From Cepaea nemoralis (Eukaryota > Mollusca > Gastropoda > Stylommatophora > Helicidae): a stretch of 64,000 bases of DNA. Location: contig JACEFZ010006280.1 of assembly GCA_014155875.1 (NCBI GenBank), positions 146,501-210,500 on the forward strand. Direction: 5' to 3'. Position 1 is the stretch's first letter; the number at the start of each line of letters is the position of its first letter. Position numbers and translations under genes: made by a program. Positions 31,451 to 43,868 of this stretch are shown one piece after another. A model generated the notes under the pieces. That model had not been told where the DNA came from. It did no database searches and was given only the letters and a program-made list of their open reading frames with translations.

Positions 31451-34116
31451 AACATGTCCAAAACATCTTGACTGTCTACGTCTAATTTCTCTAATCAATT
31501 TACGATTTTCATTTGTCTCCTGTAGTACTGGGTCATTGGTTTTTCTGTCTGTCCATGGTATTCTTTGCATATTCCTCAGAAACCAGATTTCTGCAGCCAT
31601 CAGATGTTTTTCAGCTTGACTGCACATTGTCCAAGTTTCACATCCATACAAAAGAACAGGCTCTATGTATCCCGTCAACACTCTTTTTCTCGTTTCAATT
31701 GACATCTTTTTGTTGGTCAGATTGTTTTTCATCTTGCTAATGGCAACTTTCGCCACGGCGATTCTTGTTCTAATCTCTTCAAGGCATCTCCCATCAGATG
31801 TTATTACTGTTCCGAGATAATTTTACCGATTCACTTGTTGAAGAATATTCCCATTTACTTGTATATTACATTGTGGTACGACGTTCTTCCTAGTGACGAT
31901 CATAACCTGTGTCTTTTTACAATTTAATTCCAACCCCAGCTGCTCACTGTGTACAAGAACTGCGTCTACTAATTGTTGTAGATCTTGTGCATTGTCTGCA
32001 ATCAATACTGTATCATCTGCATATCTAATGTTATTGATGATTCGTCCTCCAATGCTGATTCCATTTATATCATCTACATTCCTGAAAATATTTTCACTGT
32101 ATAGGGACAAAAGATCTGGAGACATTACACATACCTGCCTAACACCTCTCTTAATAGGTTGATATTGTCCCACTTCATTATCAATCCTTATGGCAGCTTG
32201 TTGTTTCCAATATATGTTTTAATAAGTCTAATGTCTCTCCCATCAATTTGTAGATCTGCAAGCATATCTACCATGTTGACATGTCTAACTCTATCAAAAG
32301 CCTTTGTGTAGTCAATAAAGCATAGATGTATATCCTTGTTTACTTCTATAGCACATTCTTTAACTGTTCGCAGCATATACACAGCATTTACTGTACCCTT
32401 TCCTTCTACAAACCCACATTGTTCTTCCCCTATTTCAGGTTGTATTTTTACCCTCACTCTTTGCATAATAATTCGTAGCAAAATCTTTGTGATGTGACTC
32501 ATGATACTAATTGTTCTATGTTGATCACATTCCAAGGTTCATGATTTCTTTGAGATTGCAATAAATACAGAGTTACATAATTCAGGAGGTATATCTCCAG
32601 TATCATATAATGTGTTCAGCAGTCTGGTGACTTGCTCTAGTCCAAATTCTTCTAAAGATTTAATCATTTCTGTTGTGGTGTTATCTGCACCAGGGGCCTT
32701 GCCAGCTTTCATATGCTTAAGAACATTGTGAACCCCCATCTTTAAAATTGGTGGTCCTTCATTATTAAATCTAATATACTGTTGCTCTCTGTTATCATTA
32801 TACAGGTTTTTCACATAGTCTGTCCATAAATGTAGAATCTGTTCTTTTTCTTTTATGATTTTGCCATCTTTAGTTTTTAGACAGCCTGGTGATGTATTTG
32901 TTCTTTTATTAGTAAGTTCCTGAATACTTGTATGCATTAATTTGGTATTTTGACTGTTGTGTTGTTTTTCAATTTCTAAGCACTTTTCCTCAAGCCATGC
33001 TTCTTTTGCATTCCTACACAAAATTTTGACTTGTCTGTGAATTTCTTCATATTTGGCAGGATTATTTTTGTTGAGTCTTTTTGTTTCCATTAGGTGTAAA
33101 ATTTCTTCTGTTATCGACTTCTTACGACGCACCTTCTTTAATTTTGGAATAGTCGTTTCTGCAGCCAGACTGATTGAATTCTTTAACATTTCCCATTGAC
33201 CATTCACATCCAGGAATAATATCTCTAGATCAGACAATATGTTCTGTACTTCTATGTTGATTTTGATTTGTATTTCCTTGTCATTACTCAATGTACACAA
33301 ATCATATTTAGTGTTTCCTGATATATACTTGACTTTCTTCAGCTTTATCCTCAATGTTCCTGTAAGTAGTCTGTGGTCACTATAACAATCAGCACTGGGA
33401 ACTGTTTTACTACTGTTAGTGCGTTTCTAAATCTTCTGCTAATCAGAATGTAGTCAATCTGGTTTCTGATCCTGCTATCAGGACTCTTCCATGTCCATAA
33501 TCTTCTATGGTGTTGCTTAAACCAGGTGTTTCCTACAATCATTTCCTGTTCTTTTGCCCACTCTACGAGTCTGTATCCTCTTTTATTTCTCTCTCCTAAA
33601 CCATAGTTTCCTACTGTGTATCTATCACCTTGATTTCCTACTTTTTCATTGAAGTCTCCTATTGTGATGTTTATTTCTGAATTTTTACATTTCTTTAAGG
33701 CAGACTCTATGTCATTATAAAATTCCTCTACACTATCTTCACTGGACTCTCCTGTTGGGGCATATACTTGAATAACATTAATGCTAAAAGGTCTGCCACT
33801 CAATTTAACTAGTAGAACTCTGTCCGACACAGCCCAATATCCTTGAACAGATTTTGATGTTTTTCGGTCCAAAATTATTGCCACTCCCCTTTGTCGATCT
33901 TCACCTCCAGAATAAATAAGCTTGAAATCTTCATCTATCTTGATGTCCATCTCCTGTCCATCTCGTTTCGCACATCCCTAAAATATTAATATTTTCTCTT
34001 TGTATTTCTTGCTTTATGTTCTCTAATTTTCCGTCGTCGTTTAACGTCCTAACGTTCCATTTTGCTAATTTTAATGTCTCTGTCCTTGTCTTGCGATGAT
34101 CAGTCTTTACATACAA
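31448..34116 (-). pseudogene. RTE-a LINE copy 2: endonuclease and RT, 3' end cut off
   Basis: Minus strand, right to left: TLKLAKWNVRTLNDDGKLEN, ILGMCETRWTGDG, VIQVYAPTGESSEDSVE, IGDFNEKVGNQGD, RRLWTWKSPDSRIRNQIDYI (AP-type endonuclease); linker; KAPGADNTTTEMI, GEEQCGFVEGKGTVNAVYML, CFIDYTKAFDRVRH (motif A), GVRQVCVMSPDL (motif B, normally RQGC) and IRYADDTVLIADN (YADD at 32012-32023). It ends in SRCFGHV at 31448. Frameshifts near 33935, 33355, 32537, 32185 and 31800 break it. The catalytic-loop WN is KWN instead of TWN, and NAKVG is NEKVG. The 3' 300 bp are missing. Confidence 0.88.
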
Positions 34117-35576
34117 ATGGTTTAAAACGTTAGATGAACAAATGAACAGTAGTAAACGTGAATGAATATTAAGAAAAGTGCGAAGTATATTATGGACAGT
34201 TTACGAATTCGTCAGATCAGAGACATGTAATTAAAAATAAGCTCTGTGAAATAATATGTGGACAATGAGTTTATAAGACATTTGATATTAAACTAACTGT
34301 GGTAAATAATTAGATAGTCGATTAGTATATTGCGATTGATAATTGTGTTTACATTCATGCTTATTAGTGACTAATGATTAGCAAAAGAACTGTGTTAATT
34401 TTTGTAACAGATGATAATAATTTGATTAACGGAAATTAGACTGTTGTGCATTGGCCTATAACAGAATAGTATTAATAGATAATAATTTAGAGCGGGTACA
34501 GCAAATTATTATAAGAATGTACTTAGAACAATTTTATAATTTAGTTGTTGATATTCCAGAATTTTTGGTTATTCTGGGATAGAACTATACGATTAGATTA
34601 TATGATATTATTATTACTTAAGTACATAAATGTATAGATTATGTATTATTAATTATAGTTGTGTTACAATATTAACAAACTAATAGATATATATATAGAG
34701 AGAGAACATGGTTGGTAAGTCAGCACGGGCGTAATTCAGCATGGGCATAATTTTTCATGATAACATCTACATTTTGAAAGGGTTGACTATCCACTGGTTG
34801 CTTTGTTTGTTGTATTTTTTATATTGTGATTAATAATTTTGATATGGAGTTTATTGCATGCAGAAGTTCTTTTACTTTGCTATTAGTATTTCTTGCATCC
34901 ACGTTTGCAGATAAATGCTGTTTCCGGATACGTTAGTAGAATTTCAGTAATATTAAGTGAATATCGAACAAATAAAATGATTTCGTATCAGACCGGTGGA
35001 TTCCTGGGGTTGCTTGCCGGAGTTGTATTTATTTTGCAACATCACGAGTCGTTTTGGTATAGCAGAGGCAATGTGGCTATGGGAATAAGTAGTTTCAGTT
35101 AAAGTTGTACATGATTTTGTTTGTTGACATTATTTATTGCTGTTTGGTTTGATATTTAGGAATAGTTAGAGAGTCTCAAGACTCGATTGAATCCAGCCGT
35201 TGCTGTGGATGCTGTGTTATTTTTGTGTAACATCATAGGATCCTAATATTGTACAGAGCAGATATAGCAGGCGATGGGACGAGATTGACTTGGTTAAATT
35301 CTTGCATGCAAATTTGGTTCAATTATTAGAACAAGTGAGGAAACTTGTCATTGTTTGATTGTTGTATTTGGATTAATATTATATGGCAATGGAAAGGGAC
35401 TCAAGTATGATTTTGAGGAAACATTTGTTTATGGTCATTCAATATTTTTTTCTGAACGCGATTTAATGCACGCGGAAACTTATTTGATTTCTTATTATTA
35501 ACTTTAGATAATAATAATATTTGAATATAATATTATTATTCTAGTGTAAGCAAGTATTTAATTGTTAATTAAAATC
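34117..35576. other. No recognised gene
   Basis: AT-rich interval between two RTE-a copies in the same orientation. A 69-codon plus frame (34893-35099) with a hydrophobic core has no recognised relatives. Confidence 0.35.
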
Positions 35577-38470
35577 AATCAATCAATCATGTGCCATGCC
35601 GGAAAGCGTGGGCGGTCATGATTCGCCATTTCACACGATCACCAGAGTCGTGGATCAGCTCAGTGTTCCTGTCTAGTCCATGCCATGTGGCCAAGCCATC
35701 CAGGTATTTTCCTCTCGGTCTTCCTCTTGGTCTGTTCCCCTCGATCTTGCCAGCTGTCACCAAGTTCTCCAGTCCATTTCTTCTCATAACATGTCCAAAA
35801 CATTTTGACTGTCTACGTCTAATTTCTCTAATCAATCTACGATTTTCATTTGTCTCTTGTAGTACTTGGTCATTGGTTTTTCTATCTGTCCATGGTATTC
35901 TTTGCATTTTCCTCAGAAACCACATTTCTGCAGCCATCAGATGTTTTTCAGCTTGACTGCACATTGTCCAAGTTTCACATCCATACAAAAGAACAGGCTC
36001 TATGTATCCCCTCAACACTCTTTTTCTCGTTTCAATTGACATCATTTTATTGGTCAGAATGTTTTTCATCTTGCTAAAGGCTACCTTCGCAATGGCGATT
36101 CTTGTTCTAATCTCTTCAAGGCATCTCCCATCAGATGTTATGACTGTTCCGAGATAATTGAACCGATTCACTTGCTGAAGAATATTCCCATTTACTTGTA
36201 TATTACATTGTGGTACTTCGTTCTTCCTAGTGACGACCATAACCTGTGTCTTCCTACAATTTAATTCCAACCCCAGCTGCTCACTGTGTACAACCACAGC
36301 GTCTACTAATTGTTGCAGATCCTGTGCATTGTCTGCAATCAATACTGTATCATCTGCATATCTAATGTTATTTATGTTTCGTCCTCCAATGCTGATTCCA
36401 TTTAGGTCTTCTACATTTCTGAAAATATTTTCACTGTATAAGGAAAAAAGATCTGGAGACATTACACATCCCTGCCTAACACCTCTCTTAATAGGTTGGT
36501 ATTGTCCTACTTCATTATCAAACCTTATGGCAGCTTGTTGTTTCCAATATATGTTTTTTATAAGTCTAATGTCTTTCCCATCAATTTGTAGATCTGCAAG
36601 CACATCCACAATGTTGACATGTCTTACTCTATCAAAAGCCTTTGTGTAGTCAATAAAGCAAAGATGTATATCCTTGTTTACTTCTAAAGCACGTTCAATA
36701 ACTGTTCGCAGCATATACACAGCATTTACTGTACCCTTTCCTTCTACAAAACCACATTGTTCTTCCCCTATTTCAGGTTGTATTTTCTTCCTCACTCTTT
36801 GCATGATAATTCGTAACAAAATCTTTGTGATGTGACTCATTATACTAATTGTTCTATGTTGATCACATTCTAAGGTTCCTGATTTCTTTGGGATTGCAAT
36901 AAATACAGAATTACATAATTCAGAAGGTATATCTCCAGTATCATATAATGTGTTCAGCAGTCTAGTGACTTGCTCTAGTCCAAATTCTTCTAAAGCTTTA
37001 ATCATTTCTGTTGTGATGTTATCTGCACCGGGGGCCTTGCCAGCTTTCATATGCTTAAGAACATTTTGAACCTCCATCTTTAAAATTGCTGGTCCTTCAT
37101 TATTAAATCTAATAGCATACTGTTCCTCTCTGTTATCATTATACAGGTCTTTCACATAATCTGTCCATACATGTAGAATCTGATCTTTTTCTATTATGAT
37201 TTTGCCATCTTTAGTTCTTAGACAGCCTGTTGATGTACTTGTTCTTTTATTAGTAAGTTCCTGAATCCTTTTTTGCACTAATTTGGTATTTTGACTGTTG
37301 TGTTGTTTTTAAATTTCTAAGCACTTTTCCTCAAGCCATGATTCTTTTGCCTTCCTACATAATATTCTGACTTGTCTGTGAATTTCTTCATATTTGGCAG
37401 GATTATTTTTGTTGAGTCTTCTTGTTTCCATTAAGTGTAAAATTTCCTCAGTCATCCATTTCTTACGACCCACCTTCTTTAATTTTGGAATAGTTGTTTC
37501 TGCAGCCATATTGATTGAATTCTTTAACATTTCCCATTGATCATCCACATCCTGGAATAGGATCTCTAGATCAGACAATATTTCAAATCTGTTCTGTACT
37601 TCTATGTTGAATTTGTTTTGTATTTCCTTGTCATTACTCAATGTACACAAATCATATTTAGTGTTCCCTGTTGTATACTTGACTTTCTTCAACTTTATCC
37701 TAAATGTTCCTGTGAGTAATCTGTGGTCACTATAACAATCAGCACTGGGAACTGTTTTTGCTACTGTTAGGGCGTTTCTAAATCTTCTGCTAATGAGAAT
37801 GTAATCAATCTGGTTTCTAATCCTGCTATCAGGACTCCTCCAGGTCCATAATCTTCTAGGGTGTTGTTTGAACCAGGTGTTTCCTACAATCATTTCCTGT
37901 TCTTTTGCCCACTCTACTAGTCTGTATCCTCTTTCATTTCTCTCTCCTAAACCATAGTTTCCTACTGTGTATCTATCCCCTTGATTTCCTACTTTTGCAT
38001 TGAAGTCCCCTATTATAATGTTTATTTCTGAATTTTTACATTTCTTTAAGGCAGACTCTATGTCATTATAAAATTCCTCTACACTATCTTCACTGGACTC
38101 TCCTGTTGGGGCATATACTTGAATAACATTTATGTTAAAAGGTCTGCCACTCAATTTAACTAGTAGTACTCTGTCCGACACGGCCCAATATCCCTGAACA
38201 GACGTTGATGTTTTCCGGTCCAAAATTAATTGCCACTCCCCTATGTCGATCCTCACCTCCAGAATAAATAATCTTAAAATCTTTATGTATCTTGATGCCT
38301 GCTCCTGTCCATCTCGTTTCGCACATACCTAATATATTAATTTTTTCTCTTTGAATTTCTTGTGTTATGTTCTCTAATGTTCCGTCGTTGTTTAACGTCC
38401 TAACGTTCCATGTTCCTAATTTTAATGTCTCTGTCCTTGTCTTGCGATGATCAGTCTTTAAGCGAATCAT
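35577..38470 (-). mobile_element. RTE-a LINE copy 1, nearly intact
   Basis: The best preserved element in the window. Minus strand: endonuclease with GTWNVRTL (38393-38416), ILGMCETRWTGAG, VYAPTGESSEDS, IGDFNAKVGNQGD, NQIDYILISRR and CYSDHRLLTG (near 37720-37740); linker; RT with FIDYTKAFD at 36631-36660, GVRQGCVMSPDLFSLYSENI, YADD at 36349-36360, FNYLGTVITSDGR and YGCETWTM; C-terminus [39 protein letters not shown]; stop at 35587. Only two lesions are evident: an extra A near 38229 shifting frame in the endonuclease, and a stop at 37309-37311 where copy 2 has Glu. The 3' end is GGCATGGCACATGATTG with an (ATTG)n tail at 35571-35588. Length (about 2.9 kb plus 5' UTR), EN-RT order and lack of RNase H fit the RTE clade. 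Confidence 0.9.
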
Positions 38471-38690
38471 AATAAACTAGGCAATTTCAAAGAGGTAGTT
38501 TGCCGTTGCTTTCCTCTATGGCAGTGACCATACTGGCCGGATGACCGCAATCAGTGTCTCTCGAAAGAGAGAAAGCTTGCCGTCGCCAAACTCGAGACCA
38601 TAACCAACAAATATCTGTCGGCTGCCCTCATAATTTCATCCACCACCTGCCTTCCGTGGCTTCTTTTGAACACTTCCAATTAACGAACAC
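38471..38690 (-). other. Probable 5' UTR of RTE-a copy 1
   Basis: On the minus strand GGTGGTGGATGAAATTATGAG, CAGCCGACAGATATTTG and CAACGGCAAACTACC precede the endonuclease. The same block, diverged, precedes the endonuclease at 23142-23460 and occurs alone at 11075-11245. This supports a shared LINE 5' UTR. Copy 2 lacks it: the two copies agree only up to TAAAGACTGATCATCGC. Confidence 0.55.
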
Positions 38691-40083
38691 GAAATAACAT
38701 CACATAATCCAAAGGAAAAACACTATCCACACGAATTTCACGGGAATTTCCATAAGGAATCCACAGAAAAACACTGAACAGCTTCTCCCCCAAGACAACG
38801 AGTCATCGCGTCGCCATTACACCGGAAGTTTAATTAAAATGGAAGTAGCAATTATTTGTCCAGTGGGAAACTAACAGACAGTGATTGAAAACCTGGCGAA
38901 GTGAATTTCGCATGATTGAGTTTATTTACAGCTGGAGAAATGCTTTGCCGGCTTGTTTTGTGGGTAATCATTATGTGGCGACGAGGACGTTTCTGAGAAT
39001 ATGTTTCGCATCAGGTAGAGCAACTTTCCGGCAAATGACATGAGTAATTGTTATGTTGCGGGGGACTGGCTATGCAGGGTGTTGAATATATTTGATTGTA
39101 GATTCAGTCGCCTGTTGTTGTGTCTCGGAGTATGATACACAACAGGGTGTTGTTGTAGGAAAGTGTGAATTAAAAAAATAAAGAGTTTATAATTCATAAC
39201 AGCATGTGAAGTCATGTTACATCGGCACCTGGCCATTTTCGTGATACACGACATTGGTTTTGGCTATGGTGGAACATAATTTCTACGGAGTTGGTCCATA
39301 TTTTCCATTGAATAATTTTCTCTGTTCTAGGTTAACTCTTTCTCTGCCAATGGATAATACATCGTCACAATTTACCGTCAGCGGCGCCCACGGGCCCTTA
39401 CATTGTCGCATTGTAATCAGTGCTTTATTTGATACATTTCTTCTATATTCCGCAATTTTAAGTTATGTTAATTTGAAAATTCTGAAACCCGAAACACCTC
39501 CCTTTCGGCATTGTAAGGTAAACACGTTCGGATTCATTGGGTTTTGTGAGTTCTTTTTAGTTTTAATCTAGTGTTAATTACTTTGTTTTGGTTTTTCGCA
39601 AATGGCAACGCCCTCGAGTACGCGACCTCGTAGAATGACATCAGATCAAGCTAGATATTATATTTATAGTGATTTCAAGGACTTTGTGAAAGATTCTAAA
39701 ACGGAAACCACGTGTAGTATTCAGTTAGTTAGATTATTTCGTTAGATATTTCGAAACACCACTGAAAGCGAAAGTCCATCATAATATGTCATAATATGAT
39801 GGCACATATCGAATTATCAATGCGCTAATGGGCCACGTGTATGCCTCTAAATTTGTTTTGCCTATCACAAAGTATTTAAGGAGTATTTAAATTATTAAAT
39901 TTAAAAGAATAATAATCATAACTAAATAGTGTTTATATTCTTCTTCTCAGACAATCTGGGTGGTGTGTTACTGAAATTTCCATTTTGTGTGAAAATTATG
40001 TGCTTCAAAATATTATATTTTGTGATATTATTGAACAAACGTCGTGTGTGTAACAATATTACATATTGGCATACGCCTCTTAC
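38691..40083. other. No recognised gene; probable host intron
   Basis: If the exon candidate at 40084 is real, this lies in the following intron of a minus-strand gene. A 105-codon plus frame (39254-39568) has no recognised domain. The strong GTAAG donor directly follows 40084 on the minus strand. Confidence 0.35.
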
Positions 40084-40259
40084 CTGGCAACAAGTAAACC
40101 TCAATAAGGGAGCCGAACCGATTGAAAGCATCTTCCAACACACTGTTGGAAACTCGAAACGGCTGGCATTCAAGCCGAATTGTATGGGCTTTCTTCCTGT
40201 CCCCCAGCACAGTAGGCTGTTTTGGTGGCAATGTTACGTTGCACCACGGCACATGCTCA
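40084..40259 (-). CDS. Putative host exon C: RRM-containing protein, RBM45-like
   Basis: Minus strand: bounded by ATGGTTGCAG on the acceptor side and CCAG followed by GTAAGAGG on the donor side. The encoded 58 residues include CNVTLPPKQP, then VLEDAFNRFGSLIEVYLLPG, which is the helix 1-strand 2 portion of an RNA recognition motif; the order resembles the final RRM of RBM45 (VLEDIFCRFGNLIEVYL). It starts in phase 2 and ends in phase 1. An alternative acceptor 59 bp upstream (CAACCAG, exon to 40318) also leaves the frame open but is out of phase with exon B. The partner exon completing the RRM was not found to the left. No stop or shift within it. RRM call firm; gene identity tentative. Confidence 0.6.
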
Positions 40260-40380
40260 CTGCAACCATCGCAAATTGAAGAAACTCCACCGATTTCAGC
40301 AATGTGTGGAAGGTTTTCCTGGTTGACAAAATACAGCAGGTGAGTGCCAAGAAGCAGGTAAACTGACAGGTAGGTAAACT

Positions 40381-40451
40381 ATATATATATATACTAGCTG
40401 ACCCGGCCCGGCTTCGCCCAGGCCCTGGCGGGGATCTATCTATCTGTCTGC

Positions 40452-40494
<43 letters not shown>

Positions 40495-41192
40495 ACCCGG
40501 CCCGGCTTCACCCAGTCCTGGTGGGGAGCATCTTATTTAATTCATATAAGTAGTCATATAAGCTCCCGTTCCTGACTATCTGTCTGTCTGTCTGACCCGG
40601 TCCGGCTTCGCCCAGCTCCTGGTGGGGAGCATCTCATTTAATTCATATAAGTAGTCATATAAGCTCCCGTTCCTGACTATCTGTCTGTCTGTCTGTCTGT
40701 CTATCTGTCTGTCTTGTCCGGCAAGGCTTCACCCAGTCCCTGGTGGGGAGCATCTCATTTAATTCATAAGTAGTCATATAAGCTCCCGTTCCCGACTATC
40801 TGTCTGTCTGTCTGTCCCAGCCCGGCTTTGCCCAGCTCCTGGTGGGGAGCATCTCATTTAATTCATATAATTAGTCATATAAGCTCCCGTTCCTGACTAT
40901 CTGTCTGTCTGACCCGGCCCGGCTTCACCCAGTCCCTAGTGGGGAGAATCTCATTTAATTCATATAAATAGTCATATAAGTTCCCGTTCCCGACTGTCTG
41001 TCTGTCGACCCGGCTGTCTGTCTGTCTGTCTCTCTGTCTGTCTGTCTGTCTGTCTGTCTGCCTGCCTGCCCGTCCGTCCGTCCGTCTCCCCCTCCATCAA
41101 TCCCACCCTCTCTATCTATCGGGTCAGATCTATCTGTCTATGTATGTATCTATCTATCTATCTATCTATCTATTTATCTATCTAGCTATATA
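40381..41192. repeat. Compound minisatellite with CTGT/CTAT arrays
   Basis: After a short AT tract, a unit of about 100 bp repeats six times (starts near 40397, 40493, 40593, 40714, 40814, 40911). Each has a GACCCGGCCCGGCTTC block, CTGGTGGGGAGCATCTC, TTTAATTCATATAAGTAGTC and AAGCTCCCGTTCCTGACTATC, with a variable (CTGT)n spacer that changes the unit length. From 41020 it passes into CTGT, CCGT and CTAT arrays. No frame is kept. Confidence 0.9.
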
Positions 41193-41194
41193 TA

Positions 41195-41275
41195 GTCAGG
41201 GGACTTAACCTAAGATATAGCAATGCTACTAAATGTTATGTCCTTTTATAGAATTTTTCTTATGTTAAGTCATGT
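41195..41275. repeat. Short dispersed repeat
   Basis: GTCAGGGGACTTAACCTAAG and TAGCAATGCTACTAAATG recall 30672-30686 and, in reverse, 31010-31070 (TTAGTAGCGTTGCTACATTA). Family unknown. Confidence 0.45.
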
Positions 41276-41477
41276 AATTACAAAATGAAATTTTAGTAAG
41301 TAAATAGATGATTGCACTCTAAGAAACTATTACAGTTGGTTGCACGGGAATGAAAGGAAGACGTGTAAAAATGTCATCTCAATCGGATGTACCGTTATCG
41401 AACGCATCCAATACATCCCCAACCACCCACCCATCCACACACCCACACACATACATTCTGTTTTATATATATAGATA

Positions 41478-42722
41478 TATCCAGCCATCACGTGCCATGC
41501 CGGTAAGCGTGGGCGGTCATGTTTTGCCATCTCACTCGATCACCAGAGTCGAGGATCAGTTCAGTGTTTCTGTCTCGACCGTGCCAAAAGGCCAAGCCAT
41601 CCAGGTATTTGCTTCCAGGTTTCCTCTTGGTCTGTTCCCTTCGATCTCGCCAGTTGTCACCAAGTTCTTCAATTCATTTCTTCTCATAACATGCCCAAAA
41701 AATTTTGACTATCTGCGTCTAATATCTCTAATCAGTTTACGATCTTCATTTGTTTCTTGAAGGACTTGTTCATTGGTCTTTCTGGCTGTCCATGGTATTC
41801 TTTGCATTTTCCTCAGAAACCACATTTCTACAGCCATCAGATGTTTTTCAGCTTGAGTGCTCATTGTCCAAGCTTCACATCCATATACACGTACGGGTTC
41901 TATGTAGCACCTCAACACTGTTTTTCTCGTTTCAATTGACATCTTTTATTTGGTCAGAATGTCTTTCATCTTGCTAAAGGCTACTTTTGCCATGGCGATC
42001 CTTGTTCTAATCTCTTCAAGGCATCTCCCATCAGATGTTATGACTGTTCCGAGATAATTGTATCGATTCACTTGTTGCAGAATATTCCCATTTACTTATA
42101 TATTACATTGTGGTACTTCGTTCTTCCTAGTGACGACCATAACCTGTGTCTTCTTACAATTTAATTCTAACCCCAGCTGCTCACTGTGTACAACAACTGC
42201 GTCTACTAATTGTTGCAGACCCTGTGCATTGTCTGCAATCAATACTGTATCATCTGCATATCTAATGTTATTGATGTTTCTTCCTCCAATGCTAATTCCA
42301 TTTATATCTTCTACATTTCTGAAAATATTGTCACAATGTAGGGAAAAAAGATCTGGAGAAATTACACACCCCTGCCTAACACCTCTCTTAATAGGTTGAT
42401 ATTGTCCCACTTCATTATCAAACCTTATGGCAGCTTGTTGTTTCCAATATATGTTTTTTATGTCTAATGTCTTTCCCATCAATTTGTAGATCTGCAAGCA
42501 TATCCACCATATTGACATGTCTAACTCTATCAAAAGCCTTTGTGTAGTCAATAAAGCAAAGATGTATATCCTTGTTTACTTCTAAAGCACGTTCAATAAC
42601 AGTTCGCAGCATATACACAGCATTTGCTGTACCCTTTCCTTCTACAAACCCACATTGTTCTTCCCCTATTTCAGGTTGTATCTTCTTCCTCACTCTTTGC
42701 ATGATCATTCTTAGCAAAATCA
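41478..42722 (-). pseudogene. RTE-a LINE copy 3, 5'-truncated
   Basis: Minus strand from RMIMQRVRKKIQPEIGEEQC through CFIDYTKAFDRVRH, GVRQGCVISPDLFSLH, IRYADDTVLIADNAQ, RKTVLRCYIEPVRVYGCEAW and the C-terminus to the 3' end with the ACGTGCCATGCC signature (plus strand, near 41490). Shifts occur near 42455 (3 bases lost after GKDI), 42090, 41945 and 41705. It begins abruptly at 42722; the left side is a short TATATA tract. Confidence 0.85.
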
Positions 42723-43086
42723 ATTACTTAAAAAAAACTTAAAATAATTGATACGGCATTTGTATTACTATCATTACCTCTTTTCTGATATGAGTAGACG
42801 TCAAAGGCGGATTGCGGTACATATCACACACATTGCTGAAAATGAAAAACACTATACATTAAATACAATATTTGAAACATAATTAATAACATATGAAGAT
42901 TTACCTTTGTCCACCGTTGAGAACTGAAGCACTGAGACAACAACATGACAATGCTTGGGTATTTACACAGCAGATCATCTTGCTGCAAAGTTGTGGCAGA
43001 CACAACACCGTAGTTCTGCGTAAAGCATCTGTCGCAGCACCTTCCACATGAGATTTTCATTGTCCTTGACAGATTAGGGATCTTAC

Positions 43087-43261
43087 CTTCCAGCTGTGAG
43101 CCAGTATGGTTGCCTTTTCTTTGTCGGAAGAAACACAAAACAATGTTCGTCCTGACGGACGAAAAGGTTTGCAACCATTTTACCCCAAGGGACCTCTGAC
43201 ATCTTTCCTTCTTGATGGTAACATAAATACGTTGATCTCTTGAAACCATTGAGGCATTCCA
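43087..43261 (-). CDS. Putative host exon B
   Basis: Minus strand: acceptor TTTGTTGTTTTCCGGCAG and donor GGAAG followed by GTAAGATC. The 175-bp segment starts in phase 1 and ends in phase 2, so it joins exon A (ending phase 1) and exon C (starting phase 2) without a shift. It encodes VECLNGFKRSTYLCYHQEG at the start, then WGKMVANLFVRQDEHCFVF and KKRQPYWLTAG. ECLNGF resembles the second helix of an RRM, but the rest is not recognised. The frame is open throughout, and flanking repeats do not extend into it. Confidence 0.5.
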
Positions 43262-43868
43262 CTGCCGGAAAACAACAAACTAAAAGAAAATATACATTTC
43301 GCCTAACGGACGGAAAGAAGGAACGTCCATCTTGCCCCATCCTGATGACGTCCATACATACATTGGCACATTGCCAATAGTGATTCTTAAAGGGGAAACA
43401 CTTGATGCTATATAGAATCACTGCCAACGAGCGGAAGCTAGACATGGATATAACAGTTGGTACACACATCTTGGGCAATAGGTTGAATTACCAGTTTGCG
43501 GGGACTAGGGGTAATAATATTTCCCCTGATTATTCTCCATAAAAAGAGACCCTTTCCCGTGGCACTGTCTGGTGCTTTGAGAGGGTTGCTATTTGCGGTT
43601 CACACCAATGATATAAGTCAACGGTACCTTGGTCCGCTAAGAGTCCCCATTAGTTAAATGAGTGAGAGATTTAGATTCTTTGTCAACTAACCAAGAGTGT
43701 GCCACTGGAATACACCAGTGGGTTTGTGGTTTGACAGTAGATCAGACCTTTTATAAGCTACAGTTGCCACCCCACCCTATAGAAACCATAACGACTTACT
43801 GACTCCCTTAGGCCTCTGGCGAATTAGTTCAAACTAATTAGATATAAGACAAAGTGCCACTTATGATT

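Noticed and set aside
40122..40343. Plus-strand frames over exon C
   Set aside because: They are antisense shadows of the RRM-coding strand.
40381..41000. CRISPR-like or integron-like repeat array
   Set aside because: The variable parts are CTGT microsatellite, not unique spacers.
42824..43478. Single unspliced genes of 131-141 codons
   Set aside because: The overlapping frames are explained better by the splice-bounded exon 43087-43261 with intron on both sides.
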